Below the pieces are notes generated by a model, which made no database searches, had not been told where the DNA came from, and saw nothing but the letters and a program-made list of their open reading frames with translations. Shown piece after piece: positions 54,942-63,516 of a stretch of DNA of 64,000 bases (its first letter is position 1; the number at the start of each line of letters is the position of its first letter). A program made the position numbers and the translations under genes. Origin of the DNA: G963923945 sp965199175 (GTDB lineage: Bacteria > Pseudomonadota > Alphaproteobacteria > G963923945). The stretch spans positions 806,001-870,000 of the forward strand of contig OZ240684.1 in assembly GCA_965199175.1 (NCBI GenBank). Direction: 5' to 3'.

Positions 54942-55358
54942 TTACCGAGTCATTGAGCGTTTATCCCAGGATCGTGCGCCAGTGTAGCCGAGATATCCGG
55001 CACCAAACAAGGTCCAAAGAGCATCAGGGACGGCGTCAAGCATGCACCTGATATTGGTGGCGGCTCGGGTCATTTGCTCCGGCCACCAGATGCCAAGAAT
55101 GCCGCCGAAAAAACACAAAGCGATGATAACATAAATCAGATAGAGGAAAGAAGGCCGGGCACGGCTGGTCCAGGGGTCAGATGACTTAGCCTCGGCAATA
55201 ATCGCTGAAAGCTGAACTTCGGCGGCCTTCAGCTTGCCCTCTTGTTCCAGCTTGATCAGCTTGGCCTTGGCGTTGGCCTTCTCTTCATCGGTTTCAAACA
55301 AGTTGTCAATCAGGTCTCCGGCCAGCTTGGTGACCGGTCCGGCAAGAAATTGTAACAT
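54942..55358 (-). CDS. Phage/GTA-type holin (3TM holin family)
   Basis: 138 aa, with AAAGGAG eight bases before the ATG. The soluble N-terminus (LAGPVTKLAGDLIDNLFETDEEKANAK followed by a charged helix) and the hydrophobic part FLYLIYVIIALCFFGGILGIWWPE, then LDAVPDALWTLFGAGYLGYTGARSWDK, match the three-TM holin family of phages and gene transfer agents. Holins open the inner membrane for endolysin. No endolysin is visible nearby. A damaged second copy lies just upstream. Confidence 0.82.
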   Translation of the reverse strand: MLQFLAGPVTKLAGDLIDNLFETDEEKANAKAKLIKLEQEGKLKAAEVQLSAIIAEAKSSDPWTSRARPSFLYLIYVIIALCFFGGILGIWWPEQMTRAATNIRCMLDAVPDALWTLFGAGYLGYTGARSWDKRSMTR

Positions 55359-55600
55359 CGTTTAGACTCCTTTCAGTTGGTTGGCGATCCGCTTGGCTCG
55401 CGCCCCGACTTGCTCAGCCCAGCGGCTCTCAAGAGCCTCAAGTGCCGCCCGTTCCCCAATCGCCTTTTTGCAATGCGGCCAGCATAGCCTGAATATTGGT
55501 GGCGGCCTGGGTCGCATGTTCGGGCCACCAAATACCGAGAATGCCGCCGAAAAAACACAAAGCGATGAATGCGGAGACGTGGAGAATCAAGAACGGAGAA
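55359..55600 (-). pseudogene. Fragments of a second holin and another phage gene
   Basis: In one minus frame, FIALCFFGGILGIWWPEHATQ continues as AATNIQAMLAALQK, a clear copy of the holin membrane segment of the neighbouring gene. One frame over, KAIGERAALEALESRWAEQ followed by VGARAKRIANQLKGV ends in a TAA just before the intact holin. The two parts look joined by recombination or frameshift. The 5' ends are lost. Confidence 0.7.
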
Positions 55601-55705
55601 CAAGAACAAAATTTGAAACTGGCTAACTCACAAAATTAAGTGGCTAACTTTATAAGGCGCATGGTATCAAAAAAAACCTTATCCCTTTAATATTATTATA
55701 TAAAA

Positions 55706-55782
55706 TGGTCGGGGAGACTGGATTCGAACCAGCGACCCTCTGCTCCCAAAGCAGATGCGCTACCAAGCTGCGCCACTCCCCG
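55706..55782 (-). tRNA. tRNA-Pro (anticodon UGG)
   Basis: Reading the minus strand from 55782: CGGGGAG acceptor, D arm with GCGCAGCTTGGTAGCGC, anticodon stem-loop CTGCTTTGGGAGCAG (anticodon TGG), T arm CTGGTTCGAATCCAG, acceptor CTCCCCG, then A and encoded CCA. All four arms pair. It reads Pro CCN codons with U34. Its 3' half and flank are repeated at 53669. Confidence 0.97.
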
Positions 55783-55938
55783 CTCCCGGAACTTTAGGGA
55801 TTATCCCGACCCGGGGCAAGAGAATCAAGGCAGCGACCCAACCGGACCGACAACCCATCTTCACGGCACATTAAACCGCCGCTCAATGCCGTTGGCTTTT
55901 TTTGTGCGGTTCCCTTGCCTCAGAACGTCACTGGTTTT

Positions 55939-56264
55939 CCCTCTGGGGGTGCCCCCCCTACGGGTCCCCCAGAGGTAATTGGTGATTCTCCCTCTGGGGG
56001 TGCCCCCCCTACGGGTCCCCCAGAGGTAATTGGTGATTCTCCCTCTGGGGGTGCCCCCCCTACGGGTCCCCCAGAGGTAATTGGTGATTCTCCCTCTGGG
56101 GGTGCCCCCCCTACGGGTCCCCCAGAGGTAATTGGTGATTCTCCCTCTGGGGGTGCCCCCCCTACGGGTCCCCCAGAGGTAATTGGTGATTCTCCCTCTG
56201 GGGGTGCCCCCCTACGGGTCCCCCAGAGGTAATTGGTGATTCTCCCTCTGGGGGTGCCCCAGAG
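55939..56264. repeat. Six 51-bp tandem hairpin repeats plus a partial seventh
   Basis: Units begin at 55939, 55990, 56041, 56092, 56143 and 56194; a partial one starts at 56244. Each has perfect 10-bp inverted arms CCTCTGGGGG and CCCCCAGAGG, and a C run of seven (six in the sixth unit) that can also pair with the G run. One plus frame stays open through the array and would encode a 17-residue Gly/Pro-rich repeat (GAPPTGPPEVIGDSPSG), but it begins at a TTG without a clear ribosome binding site and is broken by the shortened C run. I treat it as a structural DNA/RNA repeat. Confidence 0.95.
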
Positions 56265-56335
56265 ATAAACCGTGCTATAGTTGCCCTATATTCAATCAGC
56301 GAGATGTGGCGCTCACTCACCGTAACCGATTGAGT

Positions 56336-56369
56336 GGCCGGGATGACGACGTCCCGGCCATTTTATTTT
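56336..56369 (+). terminator. Terminator-like palindrome A
   Basis: GGCCGGGA-TGACGACG-TCCCGGCC is a perfect 8-bp stem, followed by ATTTTATTTT. It resembles the GGATGGCCGG..CCGG palindromic elements common in alphaproteobacterial intergenic DNA. No gene ends just upstream. Confidence 0.55.
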
Positions 56370-56493
56370 CGGCGAGATGATCCCCCAGCCCGGGGATGCG
56401 GGGTACGACTCTTGACTATACTGTTTTGATACGCTGTATTACCGCACATATTCAAATCGACGAAGCGGTGCTCGCTCTCGTAGTCGACTGGAT

Positions 56494-56526
56494 GGCCGGA
56501 GTGACACCGCTCCGACCCTTTTGTTC
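56494..56526 (+). repeat. Terminator-like palindrome B
   Basis: GGCCGGAG-TGACACCG-CTCCGACC has one mismatch in the stem and is followed by CTTTTGTTCTT. The surrounding 80 bp are related to those around palindrome A and to a third, weaker copy at about 56582-56665, suggesting a dispersed palindromic repeat family. Confidence 0.5.
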
Positions 56527-56679
56527 TTGACGACTTGATTCTTGACAACGATAAGCCAGAGTCCCTTGCCTCAGAACGCCAACAGCGTTATAGTCGCCTC
56601 ATACTGGATTGGCGAGAAGCTGGCCGGAGACGTCCGTAGTCATTCTGGTGGCCAGGTCCGGCACTGCCTGGTCATAAAT

Positions 56680-57197
56680 CTCCTAAAATCATTTTTTACG
56701 CCGATACGCCAATGTGCCTGAGCGAAGGTTGTTCAGGTATTTTTCGCTGTCGGCATTAAAAGTTGTCACACCCCGCCAGCCGGATTTGTATCAATCAAAG
56801 ACCGTCACCCCCGGAACCGCTTTTCCAGCAATGGAAAACCGCGCCAAATATCTTCGCCGTAATAAAGCCCGACCATCGAGGGACCGCTCCTGATGCCTGT
56901 AGCGCGACATTTAAAATGCGTAAAATTAAAATGCGTAAAATGCTCGAATAAAATGCGTAAAATGCTCGAATGCGACAATTACTTCGAGTCTGCTTTTTTT
57001 TAGATAAGTTCGTACGAAGTATAGAAAAGCCCCCCCGAGGGGTGTTGGATCGTTGTCAGATATCTTGGTTCTAACATCACCCAGTCCGCAGCCTGGCGTA
57101 TCTGATCTGAGACATAGATTAGCCCGGTGAATTGATACTTCTGAAAAAAATGCGTCAGGGCCGTTCAATTTGATAATGCTGGGGCCAAACATTGTGA
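56680..57197. other. Unassigned region with short repeats
   Basis: No convincing gene. Tandem copies of aaaatgcgtaaaatgctcgaat lie at about 56916-56970. CCCC-cccga-GGGG near 57031-57043 is a small hairpin. The stretch separates palindromic repeats from a phage gene fragment. Confidence 0.4.
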
Positions 57198-57518
57198 TCA
57201 TCCACTCCATGGGAACCGGCCCGGCACCGTGATTTCACCATCCCGGCGACTGATATTGCAGCCGGGTCTGGTCAACACATAGTCGTCTTCCCCAACCGCC
57301 AGTGAAATTGCTTCACGGATATAGCTGGTGAGCATGGTCCCGCCGGAGACCTCTTCACGGGTGATCAGATCAATGATCTCAGCCTCAATCACGGCCCGGA
57401 TCTGCGGCGTGTCCGGGGTGATCGTCAATCCGGTGATATTGAGAGGCCCTGGGATCGAGGCAAGAACTATGACTTCAACAGTCACCGGGCGCACCGCATC
57501 AAGGGCCGCCTGGACCAA
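57198..57518 (-). pseudogene. C-terminal fragment of phage baseplate assembly protein J
   Basis: 106 residues reading VQAALDAVRPVTVEVIVLAS, then LTITPDTPQIRAVIEAEIIDLI, TMLTSYIREAISLAVGE and DYVLTRPG. This matches the C-terminal part of gpJ-type baseplate proteins, normally 300 residues or more. The N-terminal part is absent upstream, where stops follow. It is a prophage remnant. Confidence 0.75.
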
Positions 57519-58280
57519 ACCGGATGCTAATCCTAAAGAAACAACTGTGACATTCCACGATCATCAACCTGCCAACCCAGCCAGATTGATCTGGATTGAT
57601 CGATTACGTCACCAGGCAGGATCCGCTTTAAGCCGGATCATAGCGTGCTCATCTTAGGCCGATTGGTCCGATGACCAAAAACGATTGCACGGTGCTCACA
57701 GCCTGATTGGGCAGATTATAGCCATTGCCAGAAAAGACCCGGCAGTTATATGGGTAAATGTTGACTCTCACGCTACAGGGATTGTATCTGTAGCCGGAAG
57801 ATTTCAGATCAATATTTCAGGCCGGCGATGGAAGTGTATCAAACCTCTTTGGGTACGAGTCTTCCGCATCGGCAGTATTTTACCACAAATAACCGCCTTA
57901 AGAACCATTCTATACTATATTTCATTAAGTAACGGGCGGGAATCTATTTATATTTTTTCATAATTTCCTTTTTTTATTTGCCGGCGGCAAATAAATGTGT
58001 CCAGAAGTTAATAAAATATTCTGGAAAATTTGTGATAGTTTTGTCCGTTATGTTATCAGGAGGACTTGGATTACGACGACAGCCACTATTTACCCGGGAG
58101 CCTTACCCTAGGGCACTTGGTATTGACCATTTATGCTTATAATAATGAGTGACGGGGAGAGCCTGCCCCCAAAAACGAGCGGGCCATGTGTATTGCATGT
58201 TTTGATGAGATTTTAACAATCACAAATCGTGATCTATTTTTTGCACAAAAGATAAATTCCGAAGAAAGGAGAGATTTATT
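57519..58280. other. Region before the exporter operon
   Basis: No convincing gene; a 92-codon plus frame at 57685 has no family features. TTTATTTGCC-GGC-GGCAAATAAA (57973-57995) is a perfect palindrome that could be an operator. TATAAT at 58138-58143 with TTGGTA at 58117-58122 is a possible promoter for the polysaccharide genes, with a 15-bp spacer. GC content falls here. Confidence 0.45.
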
Positions 58281-58334
58281 ATGGGCGCATCCCTTGATTT
58301 ATTGATAACTCTGGCCGTTGGGAGACTGGAATAG
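58281..58334 (+). CDS. 17-codon leader ORF before the exporter gene
   Basis: ATG at 58281 with GAAAGGAGAG about eight bases upstream opens MGASLDLLITLAVGRLE and stops at 58332-58334, three bases before the ATG of the permease gene. The permease itself lacks a close Shine-Dalgarno sequence, so its translation may depend on ribosomes ending here. It could be a leader peptide or the remains of a lost gene. Confidence 0.5.
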   Translation: MGASLDLLITLAVGRLE

Positions 58335-58337
58335 CCA

Positions 58338-59123
58338 ATGTTCCGTGATTTATGGGCATATCGTCAATTCATTGCGAGTTCGATTCAAAATGAAATGATT
58401 AATCGTTTTGCGCGTAGCAAACTTCGTAGTTTTTGGGTCATTCTTAATCCCTTGTCGCAAGCTTTAATCTATGCGCTGATCCTCTCCAACGTTTTAGCCA
58501 TAAAGTTACCTGAAATTGAAAACAAATATGCTTATGCCATTTATCTGATGTCTGGCCTGCTTGCCTGGTCATTATTTACGAACATAGTCTCGCGATGCCT
58601 CAATATCTTTATCGATAATGCCAGTCTTATAAAAAGAATTCGATTTCCGATGGTTGCATTACCTGCAATCGTAGCAGGATCAAACACTATCAATAACGGT
58701 TTTCTCTTACTATCGATCCTTGGAATTTTCTTATTGTTGGGTCACAGCTTTTCTTTGATGATATTCTGGTTATTACCACTGACACTCATCCTGGTTGGTT
58801 TTTCTATCGGGCTTGGCTTGATATTGGGAGTATTCAATGTTTTTTTTCGTGATTTGTCTCAAATAGTGCCAATTGTTCTTCAAGTTTGGTTTTGGTTTAC
58901 CCCAATTGTGTATCCAGAATCGATTATTCCGACACCATACCGTGATTGGTTCACATTCAACCCTATCTATAGTGTGGTTTCCTCTTATCATAATATCCTT
59001 TTGTATCGGACCCCCCCCGAATTTTCGGGAATTTTAATTTTTAGTCTGCTGGCATTTGCTTTGCTTACGTTAAGCCTTATCCTGTTTCGTCGGTCGGATG
59101 AAGATTTAGTGGATGCATTATGA
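58338..59123 (+). CDS. Polysaccharide ABC transporter permease (Wzm type)
   Basis: 261 aa. An ABC-2 family permease with about six membrane helices. The start FRDLWAYRQFIASSIQNEMINRFARSKLRSFWVILNPL is the usual amphipathic N-terminus of Wzm/KpsM-like exporters. Helices follow at about 35-55, 65-85, 112-135, 143-170, 178-198 and 232-252. It exports an O-antigen, capsule or teichoic-type glycan with the ATPase encoded next. The stop overlaps the following ATG (ATGA). Confidence 0.92.
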   Translation: MFRDLWAYRQFIASSIQNEMINRFARSKLRSFWVILNPLSQALIYALILSNVLAIKLPEIENKYAYAIYLMSGLLAWSLFTNIVSRCLNIFIDNASLIKRIRFPMVALPAIVAGSNTINNGFLLLSILGIFLLLGHSFSLMIFWLLPLTLILVGFSIGLGLILGVFNVFFRDLSQIVPIVLQVWFWFTPIVYPESIIPTPYRDWFTFNPIYSVVSSYHNILLYRTPPEFSGILIFSLLAFALLTLSLILFRRSDEDLVDAL

Positions 59124-59845
59124 CGTTACTAAAGGTTGAAAATGTTGGAAAGGTGTACAGAGTATACCCAAGTGAATGGCGCCGGATTGCGCATTGGTTT
59201 GGATTTTCATCCCGTCCGCCAATTGAAACCTGGGTTTTAAGAAACATTCATTTCAATATACATCCCGGCGAAGCGATTGGTATCATAGGTAAAAATGGTG
59301 CTGGAAAAAGCACCCTGCTGAAAATTCTAACCGGAATTATCAAGCCATCAGAGGGACGCGTGACCCTCAAAGGACGGATTGCGTCTTTAGAACTTGGGAT
59401 GGGCTTCGATCCGGAACTTTCCGGACGGAAAAATATTTCTCACTCTCTCAGCCTGATGGGCTTTTCTGCTCGCGAGATCAAAGAATTAATTCCGCAGATC
59501 GAAGCCTTTGCAGAGATTGACGTATACCTTGATCAACCGGTCAGAATCTACTCAAGCGGGACGCAATTAAGGCTGGCCTTTGCTATCGCCACGGCACGGC
59601 CACCAGATATATTCGTCATAGATGAAGCCATGTCAGTTGGCGACATGTATTTTCAGAAAAAATGCCTGGATAGAATTCGGGAAATGTTAGAAGAAGGCAC
59701 ATCATTGGTATTGGTAAGTCACAGTATGGAAATAATCCGGGAGTTTACGGACCGTAGCATTTTTATCAATCGCGACAATTATATTTTTGACGATACGGAT
59801 ACTGTGATCAAAATTTACGAACAAGAACTTTGCAAGGCTTCCTGA
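59120..59845 (+). CDS. Polysaccharide ABC transporter ATPase (Wzt type)
   Basis: 241 aa. Walker A is GIIGKNGAGKSTLLKILTG, the signature is YSSGTQLRLAFAIAT (the SSG form normal for Wzt and TagH), and Walker B is PDIFVIDEAMSVGD followed by LVSHSMEII. It ends soon after the nucleotide-binding domain, so the carbohydrate-binding C-terminal domain of some Wzt proteins is absent; export probably does not need a terminal cap recognition. Confidence 0.95.
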   Translation: MTLLKVENVGKVYRVYPSEWRRIAHWFGFSSRPPIETWVLRNIHFNIHPGEAIGIIGKNGAGKSTLLKILTGIIKPSEGRVTLKGRIASLELGMGFDPELSGRKNISHSLSLMGFSAREIKELIPQIEAFAEIDVYLDQPVRIYSSGTQLRLAFAIATARPPDIFVIDEAMSVGDMYFQKKCLDRIREMLEEGTSLVLVSHSMEIIREFTDRSIFINRDNYIFDDTDTVIKIYEQELCKAS

Positions 59846-59891
59846 AGCTCAGGTTTCTAAAGCATCTTACTCAGAACTCAAAGATTGACTC

Positions 59892-60398
59892 GTGAGCGAC
59901 GTGGTATCTCCTGAAGATGTCATAGCTTCTATTATCCAGAAGCCCATAAATATGGCCCCCGGTATTTCGAATACAATTATTGATATTGGAGCAAATAGTG
60001 AAGCACCAATTTCAGATTTTTTGATAACTCAGTATTCATCTTCAGCTTATTTATTTGAACCCCAACAGATTTGCGTCGATAGGCTGAAAAAAATTTCGTA
60101 AAAAACACCTGAGGTTAAAATACTGCAATATGCACTTTTAAATACATCAGGGATCATGCCGTTGTTTGAAGGCTCTGACGGGCCGGGAATCGAATGTGCT
60201 ACGCTGTACACCAAAAGTGATCCATGGGCAAACATAGCTGTTAACAGAAATAAAAGTAGTGACGTACAAGTTACGGGGAGGAAAATTTTTGAACGTGAGA
60301 ATATTCACGATATTGGTGTTTTGAAAATAGATAATGATTGCGAGATTTTTGTATCCGGCTGTGCGAAGGCAAGTTTGACAATTTTTTTGAATTGGTGA
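59892..60398 (+). pseudogene. Broken FkbM-type methyltransferase
   Basis: The first part reads NTIIDIGANSEAPISDFLI and AYLFEPQQICVDRLKKIS, the SAM-binding start of FkbM-family methyltransferases. An in-frame TAA at 60099-60101 stops it. The same frame continues for 99 codons with KTPEVKILQYALLNTSGIMPLFEG and IGVLKIDND, where intact relatives have LKIDCEG. The end after about 60340 is degenerate. Probably a sugar O-methyltransferase of the glycan cluster, now inactive, unless the stop is a sequencing error. Confidence 0.7.
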
Positions 60399-60876
60399 CG
60401 GTTTTATCTGTTCCTGCTGGGGCACTGTCAGTGATCGATTGTCTCATTGGCAAGGAAAAGCAGTACTGAATGTTTGAACCAAACTTCCAATTGAATACGA
60501 CATCTTTCGAAATCTATCAGCCACAGTTTTCGGAATGGGGCTGTTCGGCAAGGCCGTGACTGAAACGGCCAGTATTCAACAGTAACATCTTATTTTTAAT
60601 CAAGCGATTAGAAGTTGTTCAAGTCATAGAATTAGAATATGTGCCTCCTTGATTGACAAGCAATCACAGACCGCAAAAGCGTTATCGTTTTTGACGTGGG
60701 CTTAAATAATCAAGATGAAATTTTTCAATTTTTTCAATTTTCGAAGACCACCAATACGACACTGTCATCTGCCGGGATTTTTGCCTAAAACACTGTGCCA
60801 GTTCAGAAAGACGATCACCCAATACGCCATATATTTTTGTCTCCGGACTCCAATGAAATTGTGAGAATATTGATCC
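60399..60876. other. 480 bp without a recognised gene
   Basis: Low-GC sequence between the broken methyltransferase and the first glycosyltransferase. No plus-strand frame is long or family-like, and the longest minus frame overlaps the next gene. Probably decayed remainder of the methyltransferase or another glycan gene. Confidence 0.4.
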
Positions 60877-62022
60877 GTGATTGTTGAACAAAATAAACGT
60901 TTGAAAATTGGAATAGAAGCCAGACTTCTTACTCAACCCGTCAATGGCATAGGGCGTTATATCGCCCAAGCAACAAATGAATTGATCAAACAAAATGGCG
61001 ATTTTTTCTTATATAGCACAGGCCCGATATCCTGGGAAAACACTCGACATGGTAATCTGTCGATCAGAACAAAGTCTGTCCATTCCCGAATTGGAAAAAT
61101 GATTTGGTTGCAGGCTGTTGTTCCTTACTGGGTAGCAAAAGACCAGCTGGATGTTTTTTGGGGCACAGCGCACAGGCTTCCGCGTTTCTTGCCCACCAGT
61201 ATTTCCAGAATAGTAACCATCAATGATTTGGTATGGAAGCATGCTGGCGAAACGATGAGGCCGTTAGGCCGGATGATGGAAGCTCTCTTGATGCCACAGG
61301 CCATTATCCATTCAGATTTGATTGTTGCGATTTCCGAAAATACCGCACATGATGTGCGTACAGCTTATCCGGAGGTATCGGATAAGATACGTGTCATTTA
61401 TCCACAGTTCACGCCTTTATCGCATGATCAAGTGGCATTGGACCTGCGCTTACCAGCTTCCTATATTTTGTTTGTTGGCACACTGGAGCCAAGAAAAAAT
61501 CTTTACCGATTGATCAAAGCATTCGCTTCTCTTCGAGAAGTGAATAAAGATATCTCTCTTGTCATTGCGGGGGGTAAAGGATGGGGCAATGTAGATGTCT
61601 ACCAGTGGATTAATGAACTCGGCTTAGATGGCAACGTTATTCCGGTTGGCCATGTTACAGATGAACAGCTTGCGTCACTTTATGCAAACGCCCTATTCCT
61701 TGCGATGCCTTCTTTATACGAAGGATTTGGTTTACCGATAATTGAAGCCATGTCATATGGCAAGGCAGTGCTAACATCCAATATATCTTCGATGCCAGAA
61801 ATTGCCGGAAAGGCAGCTTTTTTGGTTGATCCGTTTGATGAGCATTCAATCGCTTCGGGATTAAAGACGCTTTTGAATAAAGCAGAACGCAGTAAATTTG
61901 AGGCGGAAGCAAAAAAAAATGCGAAGAGATTTACTTTACAGGAAAATACTGAAAAATTATGGGAGATTTTTCAGGAAGCTATAGATATCCGAAAAACAAA
62001 AATACAGAGAAACCATCTGTGA
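60877..62022 (+). CDS. Glycosyltransferase family 4 (group 1)
   Basis: 381 aa, GTG start. A GT-B enzyme: acceptor-side N-terminus GIEARLLTQPVNGIGRYIAQ, then ISRIVTINDLVWKHAGETM, the donor-site LFVGTLEPRKNLYRLIKAFASL, and LAMPSLYEGFGLPIIEAMSYGKAVLTS with the E-x7-E pattern. It resembles mannosyltransferase-like proteins of O-antigen clusters (WbaZ/MtfB type), but the sugar is not certain. The stop overlaps the GTG of the next gene. Confidence 0.93.
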   Translation: MIVEQNKRLKIGIEARLLTQPVNGIGRYIAQATNELIKQNGDFFLYSTGPISWENTRHGNLSIRTKSVHSRIGKMIWLQAVVPYWVAKDQLDVFWGTAHRLPRFLPTSISRIVTINDLVWKHAGETMRPLGRMMEALLMPQAIIHSDLIVAISENTAHDVRTAYPEVSDKIRVIYPQFTPLSHDQVALDLRLPASYILFVGTLEPRKNLYRLIKAFASLREVNKDISLVIAGGKGWGNVDVYQWINELGLDGNVIPVGHVTDEQLASLYANALFLAMPSLYEGFGLPIIEAMSYGKAVLTSNISSMPEIAGKAAFLVDPFDEHSIASGLKTLLNKAERSKFEAEAKKNAKRFTLQENTEKLWEIFQEAIDIRKTKIQRNHL

Positions 62023-63140
62023 ATATTCTCCACATCTACAAAACCTCTAATTTTGAAAGCTATGGTGGTGTTGAGACTTTCATTGGTATGCTGTGCAAGG
62101 AAAATGCTCAATTAGGTGTTAACAATACCCTCCTGACATTACACCCACGCCCCCGGAAAAATCCAATTAGAATGGACGGCTACACCATTCATCAGGCAAA
62201 ACGGAATTTGTTTTTGGCTTCGACAGGGTTTTCGTTGTCTGCTTTCAGTAAGTTTAAGAAATTGGCAACCCAAGCGGATATTATCCATTATCACTTTCCC
62301 AATCCATTTGCAGACATGTTGCATGTGGTATGTTCGCCTAAAAAACCGTCTATCGTTACCTATCATTCAGACATCCTCAGGCAAAAATATCTGCTTCATA
62401 TTTACAGATTTTTGAAACGACATTTTTTAGATTCTGTCGATCGTATTGTTGCAACCTCTCCCAGTTATTTTTTCTCCAGCGATGTTTTACAAAAATATGC
62501 TGAGAAGGTATCTGTCATTCCGATTGGAATAGACCATAGCCTCTATCAGACCGCTTGCCCTGATCGTCTGAATTATTGGCGCAGCCGCTTGCAGGAGCCC
62601 TTCTTTCTATTTATTGGAGTCATGAGATATTATAAGGGGCTTCACATTGCCCTTGAAGCTATTTCTGGCACAAAAATCAGGTTTGTTATTGCGGGAGTTG
62701 ACGGTGGCATTGAAAAAGAGCTCAAAGCCCAGACTGTAAGGCTTAACTTGAACAACGTTGATTTTCTGGGCCCTATAAATAACGAGGATAAGATTGCGCT
62801 TCTCCATCTGTGTTATGGGTTTGCTTTTCCATCTTACCTTCGCTCTGAAGCATTTGGAATCTCCCTTTTAGAGGCTGCATCTGTTGGTAAACCTCTGATT
62901 TCATGTGAAATAGGGACAGGAACAACTTTTATTAATGCCGCGAATGAAACAGGGCTTGTTATTAAGCCTCATTCAATCAATGAGTTAAGAAAAGCGATGC
63001 AATATCTTCTGGATAATCCGGATATTGCGGCCAAAATGGGAGAGAATGCAAAAAAACGATCTCGCAAATTATTCACAGTAAAACAACAAGCACAATCATA
63101 CTACGAGCTTTATCAACGATTGCTCGATAAGAAGCAATGA
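62019..63140 (+). CDS. Glycosyltransferase family 4 (group 1)
   Basis: 373 aa from GTG 62019 (VNILHIYKTSNFESYGGVETFI), in a four-base GTGA overlap with the previous gene; the frame is open upstream to 61959. Features are the GGVETF acceptor loop, HYHFPNPFADMLH, IVTYHSDILRQKYLL, VIPIGIDHSLY, FFLFIGVMRYYKGLHIALEAI and FPSYLRSEAFGISLLEAASVGKPLIS. It acts with the neighbouring transferase in building the exported glycan; the sugar is unknown. Confidence 0.93.
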   Translation: MNILHIYKTSNFESYGGVETFIGMLCKENAQLGVNNTLLTLHPRPRKNPIRMDGYTIHQAKRNLFLASTGFSLSAFSKFKKLATQADIIHYHFPNPFADMLHVVCSPKKPSIVTYHSDILRQKYLLHIYRFLKRHFLDSVDRIVATSPSYFFSSDVLQKYAEKVSVIPIGIDHSLYQTACPDRLNYWRSRLQEPFFLFIGVMRYYKGLHIALEAISGTKIRFVIAGVDGGIEKELKAQTVRLNLNNVDFLGPINNEDKIALLHLCYGFAFPSYLRSEAFGISLLEAASVGKPLISCEIGTGTTFINAANETGLVIKPHSINELRKAMQYLLDNPDIAAKMGENAKKRSRKLFTVKQQAQSYYELYQRLLDKKQ

Positions 63141-63420
63141 ATTGACGCCTGTTTTCCAGGGCATTTATAGTCAAAATAGCCATATCTGGCCCGGATAAGG
63201 ACGTATCAATTTTCCGGTATAGATGGAGCGCAATAGTTAAAATGCGCTGCGGCGTGTGTAGCGCGCAGGTTTCTTTTTACATCTCTTTATTTTAGAGATG
63301 CCTGACAGACAAAAAACAAAAAAAGTCAATAAGAACCCAGCCCGTTCTCAAACAACCATCTAAAAAAAACCAACCGGGGATGCCCTCTCAGGAGTGGCCA
63401 CTGCCAACAGGACCGTAAGA
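63141..63420. other. Intergenic region after the glycan cluster
   Basis: No gene seen. A hairpin CATCTCT-ttatttt-AGAGATG lies at 63280-63300, preceded by a T run. A-rich tracts follow. Confidence 0.45.
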
Positions 63421-63516
63421 TTGAATATTATGGCGGCCCACGGCGTTATTGTTGTGCAAAGTCAACAAAAAAGCCGGGCCTTGGAAGCCCCGACCCCAAA
63501 AGGAGTTCAAAAATGA
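63421..63516 (+). CDS. Possible 31-codon ORF overlapping the next small ORF
   Basis: TTG at 63421 (or ATG 63430) opens MNIMAAHGVIVVQSQQK and continues to a TGA at 63514-63516 that overlaps the following ATG (ATGA). The frame includes the inverted repeat CCGGGCCTTGGAAGCCCCG. Not recognised; coding status is uncertain. Confidence 0.3.
   Translation: MNIMAAHGVIVVQSQQKSRALEAPTPKGVQK

Noticed and set aside
55915..56232. A 105-codon Gly/Pro-rich ORF through the 51-bp repeats
   Set aside because: TTG start without a clear ribosome binding site; the frame is lost where one C run is shorter; hairpin structure explains the conservation better.
55939..56264. CRISPR array
   Set aside because: There are no unique spacers; the whole 51-bp unit repeats, and no cas genes are near.
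57685..57963. 92-codon plus-strand ORF
   Set aside because: No family features, no ribosome binding site, in an AT-rich decayed region.
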